DNA of 64,000 nt from Panicum virgatum (taxonomy: Eukaryota; Streptophyta; Magnoliopsida; Poales; Poaceae). The position numbers were made by a program, and so were the translations under genes. Shown one piece after another: positions 1 through 13,322 of the stretch. Where the stretch lies: the NCBI RefSeq assembly GCF_016808335.1, contig NC_053138.1, positions 14,129,900-14,193,899 on the forward strand. The letters are read 5' to 3'. How positions within the stretch are numbered: position 1 is the stretch's first letter; every line of letters begins with the position of its first letter. The notes beneath the pieces were generated by a model that was not told the origin of the DNA, ran no database searches, and saw only the letters and a program-made list of their open reading frames with translations.

Positions 1-369
1 CATTAGATTCGTCTCGCCATTTACAGACAGCAGTCGCAATGCGTTTTTTATTTCGTCTAGATTTAAGTCTCCATACAAGTGCCGAATTTTTTTTTGGAAT
101 TTTGAATTTTGGAACTGAACACGGGCTTAGTTGGTGAAAAATCATTGATTTTGATATTGTAGCATATTTTGTTGTTATTTGATAAATAATGTACAATTAT
201 GGACTAATTAAACTTAAAAGATTCATCTCGTGCTAATAAGTTAGATTGTGTAATTAGTTATTTTTTAACTGCATTTAGTGCTTCGTGCATGTGTCCGAAT
301 ATTTGATGTGATAGATACTGTAGAAATTTTTTGAGAACTAAACAGGACCTAAAAATTTTTTAGAACTAA
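1..369. repeat. Remnants of grass MITEs (tandem or nested copies)
   Basis: AT-rich sequence matching a MITE type that is very common in grass genomes, with phrases such as 'gattcgtctcg', 'gtgtaattagtta', 'gtgatgtgatag' and ends of the form 'aactaaacagggcc'. One copy is cut by the window start and ends near 128. A second runs to about 348 ('aactaaacaggacct'), followed by another terminal fragment to about 375. No coding capacity is seen. A diverged copy lies at 13094-13322. The superfamily is not assigned because no clear TSD could be identified here. Confidence 0.6.
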
Positions 370-375
370 ACAGGG

Positions 376-1586
376 CCTTATATTCTCCGTGTTGCGCGCT
401 CACGCTGCCGCTGCCGCGGCACTGCTGCTCCTCGCCGCTGCGCCATCTGGAGCGGCTCGTGGCGTTCACCCCGCTGCCATGCCATCGGCCCGGAACTACC
501 TCGTGGTCACGTCCCCGGCCGCCCGGCGGCGCCTGCGGGAATAATCACAGCCCAGCACAGCTCCTAGGCCGTAGGCCCCGCGCGTGTTGTGCGATCGGGC
601 TCGGTGGTGCTCGTGATCCCACCGGCCGGCCGGGCTGCGGCTCCTACCGGCCGCACGGCACTACGGCGCGGCAGGCAGCGGGATGTGGGCGTGCCCGCCG
701 GCCGCAGCTGGCACGAGCTCGGGGATTGCATACGCGTCGGCGTGTCGCGCCGCCCGGATGCCGTCCTGGCTGATCCCCGAACGACGTTGCCGTCATGTGC
801 CTGCCTGCCCGCCCTCCCCCCACCCATGATTTGGTCCCTTGCTAGTTGCTGCCACCACTACCAGATAGTCCGATCAATCCCCACCGATGAAAGCGCGCAT
901 CGATGCAAAAGAAGAGGATAGGGCAAGAGTCAAGAGCGCCATGATTACGTGAATCTGGCACCCAAAAAAAAGGAGATTAGGGCGAAGGCTGAAGACGCAG
1001 TGCGAGACAAGGGAATCTCCAACGAGATACACAGGCTCCAACCCATCGAGGTTAGAATGGGCTCTGCTGCTATTTTGCTGTTACGCCTCGCACCAGCATG
1101 CTCGCGGTTCTGCAAGCAGCCAGCCGGCGCGCATAAGCTTCGGAAGCATGCGCCGAGCCCGGTTGGTGAGCGTTGGGCGTTTGCGCAGCGCGGCGGCCTC
1201 TCCAGCCAAGCCTCGCAGCTGGCTGCTTGGTTTAACTTTGAAAGGTGGCTGCTCCGTCACGAGAGCACAGCCCCGCCGGCATCTTGTTTATTATATATGT
1301 ATGTATCTTTCGGTCTCTGACCTGAAATTTGTTTCCAATTCAGCAGGGGGAGATGGGATCACGTCAAGCGCAAACGACACTCGCCTACACCTACTGCTTG
1401 CTCCCCATGGTGGCGGCCCTCGCTTTCGATTTCAAACGAGGCCCGGTAGTTGCCAAGGAGCGGAGACAGGCGCAACGGCCTATTAGCATTGACATTCCCA
1501 TCTCGAAGTTTGCAACCACATGATCGGGCCGGGTTAACAGTACAAAACGTTTGCAAGCCTCCAAACTCCGATACAACTGGAGGCAA
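376..1586. other. Intergenic stretch, no supported gene
   Basis: The first part (about 390-830) is GC-rich and gives overlapping open frames on both strands, which is expected from base composition. None of the translated frames shows a recognisable domain, and no conserved exon pattern was seen. The rest is mixed sequence up to the CACTA insertion site. Confidence 0.5.
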
Positions 1587-1589
1587 ACT

Positions 1590-4149
1590 CACTATACCAC
1601 AGCCCCGATACACCAACTGATGAGTCGGCAAAAGCCATTGTACCGACAGATCATCAGTTGGTATAGATGTATGCCGACACCACTTATGTGTCGTTGTAAG
1701 TGGCGTCGGTATAACTTATACCGACTGTCATATCTTTACCAACTGATCATTGGACGCCATTGGGAGTTTTTAGCGACCAATGGTTTGACGAGATAGTTTA
1801 TATGGATTAAAAAAATAATCCACGACAAATTAGTGCAAATGTAACATTTGAGTTTCAGAGGTCCACCGTATCCATCACAAATCCAAAGTTATTATCAGTG
1901 CATGAACTTTCATCTTGAGATACATGAAACATACGAATATGGATATAGATTCAATAGGAGCATATAAAACATTGACATTGATCATCCATACAAATATTAG
2001 TTGTTCAATATTTTTCTAGAACTGCATATAACAAAGGTTCCATATCAGCTAGGAGGTACGAGAAGACAACCAAATTTTCTACCATACTAAACACCAAATA
2101 GTGCTTACCACAGCTCAAGAACCCCAAAAGACTTGACTGAAGATAAGACCAAGCCTATAGACACAACCAAAAATCTAAATACCGGTAACAAAGCTGAGCA
2201 CTTCACTACTTTTAACACATCATCTTCTAGATCATTGTTTTATCTCTAGGTAGGTCCGAACAAAACACAACTTCCATGAGTACTTTGAACGGTTTGACGT
2301 TGACATCATCAAGCAAGCTATCTAGCATCTCCTGACACTACCTGAAATCCAAAACAAACATGCCAATTTTTAGTTAAGATCCAAAGGTATACACAACACA
2401 TTATATGAATAAGTCATGAAAATGAAAGAAATAATTATCTATCATCTATGTGAAAATTATGCAAAACTGATCGCAAGAATACATTTTGGTAGGCTAACCC
2501 GGCTGATGAAAGAAATAATCATCTATCATCTATGTGAAAAATGAAGCCTCAAAAATGCACAAAGCAAGCACACTTGATTGCACCTCAAATAAACAGAACA
2601 AAACGCCTTTGTTGTAGTATGTACAAACTTTTAGGAAGGCCGAGAATACATTTTGGTAGGCTAGTCTGGCTAATAAGATGACCCTTTTAAACTTACAGTA
2701 ACATGTATTAATGAAATCTCTGTTCAGCTATAGTCCTTAACCTCATATGTCCAATCAAAACTATATCAGATCATGGATTTCAGCCTACAAGCCTATGAGT
2801 CTATGACAATCAAAACATACCTATACCAACTGCATAGCACAATTTTGTTGACACTCATACAAGCTCTAGCCAATTTTTCTCATCTTGCTATACTGTAGTT
2901 AAGAAGTGGATGTTATCTTATTGTATTTATAATTTACATCTTAAAGTGATTCCTAAAGTGGATGACAAAAACAAATGAATTAGCAGAAAGCAATAGCAGC
3001 TACGGCAAATTCTGTGCCTTGTGCTCCTGAGAAAGAAAAGTTGCAAAGCTTCCTAAAGCAAGATATTGTGAATTGTTATCGTGTTCTCGTTCAACCAGGT
3101 AACCAACTAAAAACAGTACGTGTAATAACCAAAGTAATATGGACTCTCGGCTTGCTATAAGAGTAGCTAGCAAATTTGTTCACAAATCCAAGAAAGATGT
3201 GGGGAGATCCTCCGCCCTTATAGCCTTTAATAATATAAAACTAGCTAACCAGATCTAGAAATGACAAGTTTATAAGACTGAAAAAGGACTAGGAACCATC
3301 TTGGGTGCAGGAAGCTGCTGATTACTTGGAGTCACAGACCAATCTAGCAAATTCACAAAAGAAGCATACGGATCAAGAAACCGTAGATCCAAGAAGGGGA
3401 GAAGCATACTTGGGTGCACGGAGGGCACGAGAGTCAAGAGATAGGTGTTGTGGCCGCACGACCGCCTTGGACGAGCGGAGAAGAGAGATGGGGCCGTGGT
3501 AGCGGCGCTCCTGCCAGGCGGAGGCGGAACTCCGCACCTGCCGCAGTGCCGCCACAGAGCCCCTGCGCGGCATGCGGGCAAGGGGCGTGGCCAGCATCGA
3601 ACAACACTTGCTCCAGCCCGGCCGCCGTGGCGCAGGTGCTGGCGGAGAGGATCCTCGAGTGGTGGAGCCAACGAGAGAGGTGGGATGGGGCCGCCAGATC
3701 CGGCGGCGACGAGGGGCTGAGCACGCGGTGTAGCCGGCAAGCAAGGGGAATGGCGCCCCCAGCCGAGGACCCGGCGGCGCTCGCGACCTCGCGTGCGTGA
3801 GATGTGGATAGGGGGATGGAGCGAGCTTTACTAGGGTTAGACGTTTATATGCGCTAGCGGTAACAGGCTGGGCCTTTTGCTCCGCACGCGAGTGGGCTTA
3901 GAAAGGCCCACGCCAAAGAGCTTTGCCGACGGACTGTTAGATGTCAAAATATTTTATACCGACACACCTACAGACGAGACACACCCACAGACGATGAATA
4001 CAAGTATTTATTCCGACTGATAGTTTGTTGGCAGATGTCGAATTGCCGACTGATGGTTGGTTAGAATGTTTTACCGACTGATTATTTGTCGGTAATGACA
4101 GACTTTTACCAACCCATGTGCGATGCTAATGTGGTGTTGTGGTATAGTG
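1590..4149. mobile_element. Non-autonomous CACTA (En/Spm-type) DNA transposon
   Basis: The element begins CACTATACCACAG and ends with the inverse, TTGTGGTATAGTG. It is flanked by the 3-bp target duplication ACT (1587-1589 and 4150-4152), which is diagnostic for CACTA transposons. The subterminal 350 bp at the left and 250 bp at the right carry many short direct and inverted motifs built on 'accgactgat' and 'cagttggta', the usual transposase-binding arrays. No transposase reading frame is present, so it must depend on a partner in trans. The right third (3400-3800) is GC-rich and gives overlapping ORFs up to 156 codons with no recognisable domain. It could be captured host sequence, but I cannot name a source. 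Confidence 0.9.
2421..2662. repeat. Internal direct duplication in the CACTA element
   Basis: Two segments occur twice in the AT-rich interior. A block around 'gaaagaaataat(t/c)atct' starts at about 2424 and again at about 2507. The block 'gaatacattttggtaggcta' lies at about 2477 and 2643. The copies are close but not identical, so this is an old local duplication. Confidence 0.7.
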
Positions 4150-4152
4150 ACT

Positions 4153-5655
4153 ATTGTACGTAAGCGCCATTAGCGCCTACTTTGTGCGAGTGGATCGGAA
4201 GCAAAAGCCAAGGGAAATTTTGCTCATGGACATTGTAAAATAAGGTAATGAATGCAAACAAGGTCATGAATGCAAAGGTGAGGTACGATGCGTAGTACTT
4301 GGACACGTCAGCTACCTGTCAATCAGTGGCCGAGGATGGGTGACGCGGGCAGGCGTCACCTCGCTTCACGGGGGATCGTGTGCTAGTGCAAGCCCGCTTT
4401 GTTCCTCGTCGCCTCGGATCGGTCGCAATCGCAAGACACGGAGCTGGCTCAGGCTCAGGCTGTCTGTCCCCCGGGGTCCCGGCTGCCTACGGGAGAAGAA
4501 TCCCGAAGCGCTGGCCCTCTGGAACAGCACCCGTACCGTATCGGTACGTACGTGTGCTCAGCCGGAACCCGTCCGCGGTACTGCACACTGTGCGCCCCGT
4601 GCCTCTGCTCGTGCAAGACGATGGGCTAGCCGCTCCTGGCACCGCTGCCGACGGTTCAGGGGGAGGCCGTGTCGCCGGGACAGGTTCAGAGAACAATCCC
4701 GGAACCGTCCTGGCTTCGGGCATGTAGGCCACGGCACAGGGCCATGCGAGCGTACGACGGGACCATGGCGTTTTTGGACGCGCGCGCCGCGGTCGAGCCG
4801 ATACGAGGCTGGCCGCGCTCGATCAGCGCCGGCCCGGCAGCTGATGTGTGATCCGAGGACTGGTGCGGCGCACTTGCCACTTGCGGTGGATACCGCCCTC
4901 TTCGTCCGTGGTTTTCGGACCAAGCGGCCCGGGTTCCGCGCGGGGTGTCAGGCACTCGCCGTGAACCGTGATCCTGCAGTAAGTTGAGTGGTAATCTGTA
5001 AAACTTGAAAAATCTCTGAGAACCGTGGGTGAAGGAGCCGCTTGTAAGATCTGGATTCAAAAAGAGCTTCAGACACGTAAATAGGATGATCGATGCGATA
5101 AAAGCAAACCACAAAACCGTCCTGAGATGATTCGACAGGTGCAGCAAAAAAAAGGAGAGCAAAGTGCAACTAAATCAAAGTTCATGATTCCAGAGAGTTG
5201 TTACAAACAACCAGAAACAGCCATATTCATTGATCAATATGTATCTTCGCCGATCACCATGCAGTTTTACACAGGTTGGGGTACCACCAAAATGGACAAA
5301 AGAAAAGTATAAAGAAGCTAAGAAAGAATACAGCTATCCTACGCTACGGCAAAAATACTGCACCAGTCTCTTTCCTTCCAGCAGCATTTCGTATACCAAA
5401 TCTCTTGTGGGAAAAATGACACCGGTCTTTCTGGCACAAAACTGTCCTACCATGGTCCAGAGGAAAAAAAAGGGACCATTCTCACACCTTCATCCTATCC
5501 TATCTAAGTGTATTCACACTCTACAAAGCCACCTCCTTTGAGCTGAGATAAAAAGGCAGTAGCCTTAAACCACCTTATTATTTACAGATAATCAGGCCAG
5601 CACTCCGGAAAAACAACTGAAAAACTGCTCCGTGACCACATCATTGGAGAAATCA
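4153..5655. other. Intergenic stretch and probable 3' UTR of the sorting-nexin gene
   Basis: From 4330 to 4990 the sequence is GC-rich with overlapping ORFs on both strands, the longest 215 codons, and no domain I recognise. From about 5000 to 5655 it becomes AT-rich. The part next to the stop codon at 5656 is probably the 3' untranslated region of the minus-strand gene. No RNA gene or repeat boundary was found. Confidence 0.45.
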
Positions 5656-8600
5656 TCACAGGGCACGGAACTGCTGTTTATCTTCATGCCACTTCCTCAC
5701 AGTGTCATCCAACTCTGGAAATGCAGCAAGAACAAGCAGCTCCAGGAGCTCGAGTGCTAGCTGCTTCAAACAAATTGGGGACTGTATGCAAAAAACAAAT
5801 ATAAATGTAAGTCAGGGAGATAGCCGATGCTGCTTTTTCTTTTATCTACTACTATAGTTTCCTACTGTTTCCCAAATATACGTTTGCTTAATGTGACAAA
5901 TATAGTTATCAGGAAATGTACATTCATTTCTCAGGAAAACTGAAGCAATTTTACAATAAATCTCCTCACGTCATCTCATCTGGTCAAAGTAAATCCATAT
6001 TTATTGGTGGTCAAAAGTACGAAAGTCCGTCTGAAAGCATGCCATGATGCAGGTATTTGACAAATGAGTACCATAACTTTTGAGTACACTTGTGTGGGGC
6101 TATTTGATTGCTTGAACCTTGAAGGAACTCAGAATAGGTGAAAGCTGGTTGAGGTGGTCATCGAGGGGCTCTCTTGCAGAGACTGAGAATTAGAGGGCGA
6201 CCAAATGGAGAGGTCGTGCTTTGCTGCTTAGGGAATAATTATGGGAAAAGATGATATTTGCAGTGTCTACGGCACGAGAAAAATAAGGGACCACCAATAC
6301 AAGTCGGCTTCTACCCTAGTGGAACCCCACATACTGTACGGAACTCAGAAAGGAGTAAATTTGCACTCAATATGAGTTCATTCCTCCAAGAATACTTACC
6401 TGAAGAAAGAAGTAGATATCCTGAGCACATTTGTCATAATCCTTTCGACCAACCAGACTTACTAGTGGAGATGGTGCTTTGTCTGCACATACAAAACAGT
6501 AAGATGGTAAAAAGATCGATAGAACTACGAAGATTGCATTGGTTACATATTATTTCGAAAAAAAACATTGAAGCAAATAGAGTATACTAGAAAGTAAACA
6601 TTATCTGAGCACATATTTGAAGAAAAAAGAAGTATCAATTCACCTATTATTAATTCACGGACAAAATTTGCACGATGAGCAGCTTCTAGCCGTTGTTGAT
6701 CACTTAGATTGTTGCCCATGCCATTGTTCCGAGTGCCAGGAGGTGGTGGTGATGTTTTTCTCTTTGGATGTTTTGTCATGAAAATCCCATCAGGCCAGAG
6801 AATCTGTATACAAAGAGATAGAGAAAAAGCAGACTAAATTAGGGGTAAGCCTGCACAAAAGGCTGTTGGTAATGGGCAGCTGATGAGAAACAGCCTAACT
6901 GAACAAAGAATGTTTGTCCCTTTGTAAACTGTTGGATATCTGAACCTTCTTTGCTAAATATACAATCTGAGACTTACTTGTTCAATACGCTTAACAGTGA
7001 AAGCAATTATCCTTCCTTTCCTTAGTAACTGGATTTTGTCAACAAGCCAGTCATCAAAGGTGTCTCCCATTCCCAATTGCAGTAGTTGCTTCGCTACCCA
7101 AAATGCTTGACGCCTACAAAAGATCAGGAATTCAAAGTTGAATGTAAAAATGCAAGCTGCCAGAGCTACAGTTGCAAAATGTTAGAAGGCCATAATGATG
7201 GGTCATGGGTGCAGGGTTATTTCACCTGATCCAACCTCCATCTTGGAGCTGGAAAACCACATCAACAAGATGAAACAAGGGGACACTAAGATTTGGTGCC
7301 ACCCACTGCAATGACATATATTTGAAATAATTTGTCAGTAAGGATTCAAATAATATAACTAGAACAAATCTGGTGTTAATAGCAACAAGTTCGTTGAAAA
7401 TAATTAGAACCTACATCATTAGGAGATACAGAGAATCCATCAGACTCCAACATTTGAGATGTGTCATTGGTTTCGCTTGGACGCAGCTTCTTAGGATTTA
7501 CTGAATCAATTGAAAACGAATAATCGTTCTGCTCCGGGTCACTTCCAGAAGTTGTGTCACAAACACTATTTGTCATATTGCCAGCACTATTTGCTAAATT
7601 CTTTTCCACAATCCCTTTCCTAGATCTCAAACCATCACCGACAGCGAAGTCCAAATCCTTACGCGCAGTATTGTCTTTATGTCCATGGAAGGATTGACCT
7701 CCAGAAATAAGATTTCCATTCAAAACTCCAGGAGCATTCAATGCTTTTCTATTCTTCCCAGTTGATCTTTCATCTAAACTAACTGCAGGATATCAGGAAG
7801 AAAGCATTAAATAGTGGAAAAACACAATGATTTTACAGAGAACTAGTCATTCGACTCAAAGGGCCAACGCACCTGACAACGTCTGGATAACTGAGAGCGA
7901 GTCTGTGAAAATATAAGTCTGCAAAGAGACATTTACCAATTTATTAAATATCAGTTTAAAAACTAAGCTGATTAGAATTATATAAGGAAACTAACCTGTG
8001 AGTCCACACTGAGAAAATCCCAGACTTCTATGCAGCTTGAAACAATCGGAATTTGAAGAAGGCTCTGTATATTAACAAGTAGTGTTATGATGGTGTGGCT
8101 TTTGTTAACTAAACTTCATGTGCAGGTTCCTTATCATAGATCATGATCTAACAGAAAATGCTTCCTCCAAGATCAGAGTAACATATGCAACAGAAAAACA
8201 AACCCAAAAAAAAAGAAAAGTGGAATCTCACTAATGCTTAAGCACAGCACACCCCTTTATATCCCTACGCTGAAACAAAGAAAATGCCCGTTTCTTGCAA
8301 GATGCTCTGCAACTTGATAGCTCCTGATGAAGCTAATCTTAATCTATTACACAGATTTAGTAGGCTCAACAAATGAATTTTTGTTTAGAAATCTCCATGC
8401 TTAAAACTCAAGCTTTAGCGAAACTTGGAGAGAAATTGAAATTAACTAGAGTCCCTTCAAATAGCACAAGAAATACCTTCAGATATATGTCAAGCAGCTT
8501 GCATCTCTCTCGAACAACAGGAACCTCTAAACCTGATGAGAGAAAGTGTTTTGGAGGCAAATGAAGATTGTACTGGAAATACTCTTTCAAACGTCGATGC

Positions 8601-11600
8601 AGCTCTTCGAAATGACGAAACCTAATCAACAGCAACCAGTGAGAGCAAGCCATGCACTTGGAAAGAAAACAAATAGCACATTTGAAAATATCTGCTGTGG
8701 CTCATTAAACAATAAAAACCAAAACACATCTACCTCCTCTTGATGGACCAACTATTCCCATTGGCATCAGTCACAGAAATAGAATACACAGCAAACATGC
8801 CAGACCCACTTTTCACAATGCTAGCTCCTACCACCTGAGTAAGGAAATCTGATAAAAGATCTGTGCCAGCAATAGTTATCAAGATCAAAGTAAGTTAAAG
8901 TGAAGATACATTACCTCGCAACTTAACTTCAGATAAGAATCTTGTAGCACATTGGCACCACCATAATTTGAAGAATAAGAAGAGTCAGTTGATGCCAAGG
9001 AAAAAGTTGAAGAATTTGCACTACTAAACATTCTAGCCATATTTTCTGACTCAGTATCCTCAACTAATTCATCTGTCTTTGAATCATTTGCAGATGCATT
9101 TAGTATGTCCAAATCATCCCCAACCGAGAAAGAGGATCTATCTACTTCTTGCCAGATGGGAGGCTTTTGAGCATTTGACCTCGACCTTTTTCTTCCTGAA
9201 GAAGTTCTCGACATTTTCAGTTTTCCCACATGACTTCTATTCTTCTTTGCTCTATGGAAACCAGAAGACTCAAGTGGGTGATGTATATGTGATGAGGTGG
9301 CATTTCCTTTACTTTTGCTTTCCCATACTCGGGTAACAGGAGAATCAAGTCCAGTCACATTGGTGAGTTCATCATCCTCAGTGGCATACGAACTCTCACT
9401 CTCTACTCCAAAGTCTTCTTGTCCAGCATGTTCTGCAATTTCTGCAGATAGGCTTTTCGGCATGTGGTTGGTGCCATTTGAATATGTAGGTGCAGTTGAT
9501 TGTCTTATCAAGCGCTGGTCCTCGGATTGAGATAAAAGTGCTTGCCTTTGAGAAATCGAAGTGCTGCATGGAATCGGCTGCTGTCCTGAAGAACTCAAGC
9601 GTAGTGAATCGGATCCAATAGGTGCTTTTGCATTATGTTTTGCATTTTCGAATTTGTAATTCTTTCCCTTTGTCCACATATTCTCAAGGTGCTCAGGTGC
9701 TAGAGCTTGATGTGTTCGCTGGGAGCTAATACCCAAGGGTTGTGCATGCTCTCTCCCACGACTATTGGGAGATGCTCTGTCACTGCTTCTGGAATGTAAA
9801 GAAAAACCATTACCCGAAGCAATGTGGGAAGTGGAAGGTAAACTTGTCGACTCAAGCGGATGCAAACTACCAACCAAAGAAGCATTAGAGGATTCTAGTT
9901 TTAGATTAGATGGATTTTTACTTCTGCTGGGTTGAATATCTGATGCTGTATTGGACTGACCCTGATGAAATGGAACGAGTTCAACACCAGGACTCGAGTG
10001 ATCTATTAGTGCAGAAAGTTCATCTATAGAGGGCATAGAAAGTTCCCTTTGCTTAACAGTTGTAGCATCCTCCATTGATTCTTCAACTCCTTTCTCCAAC
10101 TTGTTGGCACGTGAAAGAGCCAACGATTCAATTCTTTCATTTATAAACCTGCAAATTTAACATTTCAGTATTGTGTCAATAAAAAAATATCGTATGGACT
10201 AAGGCAGTGAGTTAATACCTTGGATTTGCTAAGTTCATGACAGGTCTCAAGACTGCACAAGCAAGAAGTTCTCGCGCTGTGCACCGGAAGAAAGTACACT
10301 GTAGATCTTGAGGCTTCACTGTGATTGAGATCAACCCATCAGCAAGACTTTGTAATACCTAGTAGAAGAGAAAGGAAACAGATATCAGTACTATCAGATG
10401 AGCTTAGATGCTTACAAAAATACACAGCCCATAGCAAGAAACATATTACCATGGTGATCAACTCACAAACAATCCTATATAGGCGTGCTGTGAAAGTGAT
10501 ATAAGACGTGACTGAACAATGTAAAATGCAATATCTCATAAACTAATTATGTAACAAATTGCTATGAGTGTTTAATTTCTATATATTGGACATGTACTTA
10601 CTCATGGAAATCTCATTCTACTCCCGCACAATATGATAGAAAATATATATCATCATTTATCAATGATGAAATGAAACATTTCGAAAAGAACCTAGTAGCC
10701 AATTAGCTAACAATGCTCTAGGCATTTAACGATCGTGTAATATGTGCTAAGTTCTACATGTATAACAAGCATTTGCTTATGTATATTCAGATCGGCTCAA
10801 TCCTGAATTCTGGATGGAGTGGTGCTGAAATCGGGGAACTCTGGCCTCATCTAGTGCCATGTTTTGCACACAGATTTATTTTAGAGGTGACTTCATAAGA
10901 TATATGTTGACCTAGCAGCATTCAACATGTTAACACAACATACCAAATGCATGGATCCAACAACATGCTTAGCTGGGTATAGTGCAAATATATATGAAAT
11001 AAATTCTAGCAAAATTTGAAGTGAGAATGCATGGACCTTATGACTTATGGCTCAAGATAAAGAGAAAAATGGGAAGTGTTTATGGTAGTAATTAAACATA
11101 ACCAAACCACCAGGCAAAGTACTTCATCGAATTGCCACACTGAATAAGTTAGACACCAAAAGAACCTACTAAAAGCAAGAACTGAAAATTTCACCATCCA
11201 CAATGTCTTACCTTGTATTCGGCATTGGCTGAAAATAAAGCAGGATGCAACTTGTTTTCAGCTATAAGGGTCATTTTCAGTTCAGCATCACGACGCTCTG
11301 ATGGTAGGTTCACAAACTTCTCTTTTCCAATCTTGGCTTGACAGAAATGATAGCGTTCCAAACTATTGCAAATAAGATCAACCAAATCTCTGGAACAGGC
11401 AGAGAAGGTTTTAATGTAAGATATCCAATGTTCTGAAAACATTACATTGCATATGCATTTATTGGCTAAAAACAAAGATTTTTCTACCTGGTTAGCAGAC
11501 TGATAAGGTCAACATTTCTTGCCCGGACTGAAATCTCCCCCAGGACAGTATTAACTACGGCGATGAGTTCCTCTGGACCTTCCTTGTCAGGTGTTACACG

Positions 11601-12787
11601 GGAGTACCACAGATCTGTTACCCATTCTGTGACAAGGTGCCTTGAGAACTGTTCAAATGCTGCTTCAACTGGAGGTGAATTAACCTTGCTCCTCCAATCA
11701 GATTTTCCATCCTTTTCAGTCAGAAGGACTTTCTTTAACTCAGTGCTCTTCATTTTTACAAGTGGACGACTGATGTCCTGATCTGTGCTAGCTGTGCTCT
11801 TTCTACGGAGGTCATAGTCAAGTGATATGTAGCGAAATAAAATAATCAGAGCTGTGGCAAATGGCAGGTTAAACCATACTGACGAGCTCGTCACTGCAAT
11901 AGGGGAAATCAATTGTTCAGCGAAGCTATAACAAGGTGAAACATTTTGTATGTCTGCAATACGAATTTGTCTAAAAACATAACCCTTCTATCACTTTAAG
12001 AAAACACATTTCAAATTTGTATGTGTTTCTTCAGGTCTTGCTAGCATATTTCCTAGGATCATCATGCATAATGACTGGAGAGTCTTGATCAATTAATCAT
12101 GCAAGTTGACGGTCTCAGAGTCCATGAGACCATGAGAGAAGGGAGTTGTCTAGAATCAGATGCAAGTGCCATCAGTATTGTGCATTTCAGCAACAGAATC
12201 CATACTCTTATGAAAATAACTTGTAATGTATGCAAGAAATTAGTAACAGACCGCACTGGCAAAGCCTCTGCTCATACAATTATCACTAAAATTCTTTAGG
12301 TTGTATGTAAGTGACCGATCATCTAATATGAAAACAACATGCCCAAGGACAAGTCTAATCTAATGTACCAATAAGTGCTCAATGCTGCAGACTAGACCAT
12401 GGCAGGAAGCCAGGAACAAACCAACAACACAACTCCACAGACAAGTTAAAAAGGTTTTTTAAAAATCGGTGTCTGGGAACATTAATTAACAAGAACACAA
12501 AGTATGATTCCCAATTGAAGCAATGAGCAACCAACATAAACCCTAATCACGGCACTACCGTCCGAGAAATGCATCGCCAGAATCGCCGACGCGCACCTAT
12601 CCCACTGAGCAGCGAAGCCCGGAGCTGGTAGCTACTGGATTCGGATCTCGTAGAACTCACGGGACATGAGGAACGCGAGCCCGAAGGCGAAGACGAGGAG
12701 CAGGACGGCCCGCTTCTTCCCCTCCTCCGCGAGGTCCCGCAGCGTCTGCGCCCTCGGCGCGCCCGCGGCCCCGGCCGCCGTCGCCAT
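5656..12787 (-). CDS. PXA-PX-nexin C domain sorting nexin (15 exons, one frame break)
   Basis: Exons, minus strand: 12787-12661, 11893-11488, 11389-11212, 10358-10219, 10148-8915, 8834-8734, 8621-8477, 8065-7996, 7918-7873, 7782-7415, 7305-7226, 7113-6978, 6803-6644, 6482-6400 and 5781-5656; all introns are GT-AG. The product is about 1,132 aa. Two hydrophobic segments lie near the N terminus (about residues 26-42 and 48-68). A PXA domain follows (about 95-280), then a long serine-rich linker encoded by the 1.2-kb exon 5. The PX domain (about 690-805) has the phosphoinositide-binding pattern RRFRHFEEL, PPK and ERCKLLDIYL. The nexin C domain occupies the C terminus (WVAPNLSV, WDGIF-like WPDGIF, LAAFPELDD). 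Proteins of this plant family are thought to act at endomembranes. The start is the ATG in a GC-rich first exon. Exon 8 is 70 nt where 69 would keep frame: an extra base in the run 8040-8043 separates SLLQIPIV from SSCIEVWDF. Identity is certain; functionality is uncertain. Confidence 0.9.
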
Positions 12788-13093
12788 CGCCGGCAGCTCC
12801 TCCGCGCGGCGGCCTGCGGTCTGGCGGGGGAGGACGCGGCGGCGACGGTGGGAGGGGCCGCCGGCCTGGTTCTTTTTGTTTCGGGGGAGACTGTACGGCC
12901 GGCCGGTCAGGTGGTGGCGTTTTCGGGGCGCCCGAAAGCATTTCCGTCTCTTGCCATTTTACCATTGTTTTAATAAATATTTCTGCTCTGCTTTTAAACC
13001 ACTCGAATTTCTAAAAGGATCCGGTACCTTCGAAGTTCAAAGTGAGCTGGAGCCTGGAGCTGGTTCTGATTAATTCAAAACAGTATCGTGTGA
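12788..13093 (-). promoter_or_regulatory. Probable promoter/5' UTR of the sorting-nexin gene
   Basis: About 170 bp of GC-rich sequence precede the start codon at 12787, then the composition turns AT-rich. I see no convincing TATA box at a suitable distance, so transcription may start within the GC-rich stretch. The call rests on position only. Confidence 0.4.
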
Positions 13094-13322
13094 GGCCTTA
13101 TTTAGATGTATAAAATTTTAGGTGTAAAGTACTGTAGCGCTTTCATTTGCATTTGATAATTATTGTCCCGTCATGGATTAATTAGGTTTAAAAGATTCGT
13201 TTCGCAAATTATAGATAAACTGTGTAATTAGTTATTTTATTTAGCTACATTTAATATTTCATGCATGCGTTGAAAAATTCGATGTGATGGGAAATCTTAT
13301 AAAGTTTTGAAATTTTGAATGG
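13094..13322. repeat. Grass MITE, second copy
   Basis: The stretch starts 'ggccttatttag' and holds the same blocks as the elements at 1-369: 'ttaattaggtttaaaagattcgt', 'actgtgtaattagttat' and 'catgcatgcg'. It ends near 'ttgaaattttgaatgg'. It lies about 300 bp upstream of the sorting-nexin start codon. Coding capacity is absent. Confidence 0.65.

Noticed and set aside
459..1320. Several overlapping ORFs of 60-123 codons on both strands
   Set aside because: They lie in GC-rich sequence where stops are rare, have no recognisable domain, and overlap one another in all frames.
4340..4987. A 215-codon plus-strand ORF
   Set aside because: Composition is Arg/Ser/Pro-rich as expected from random GC-rich DNA; competing ORFs of 81-158 codons exist on the other strand; no domain or splice context.
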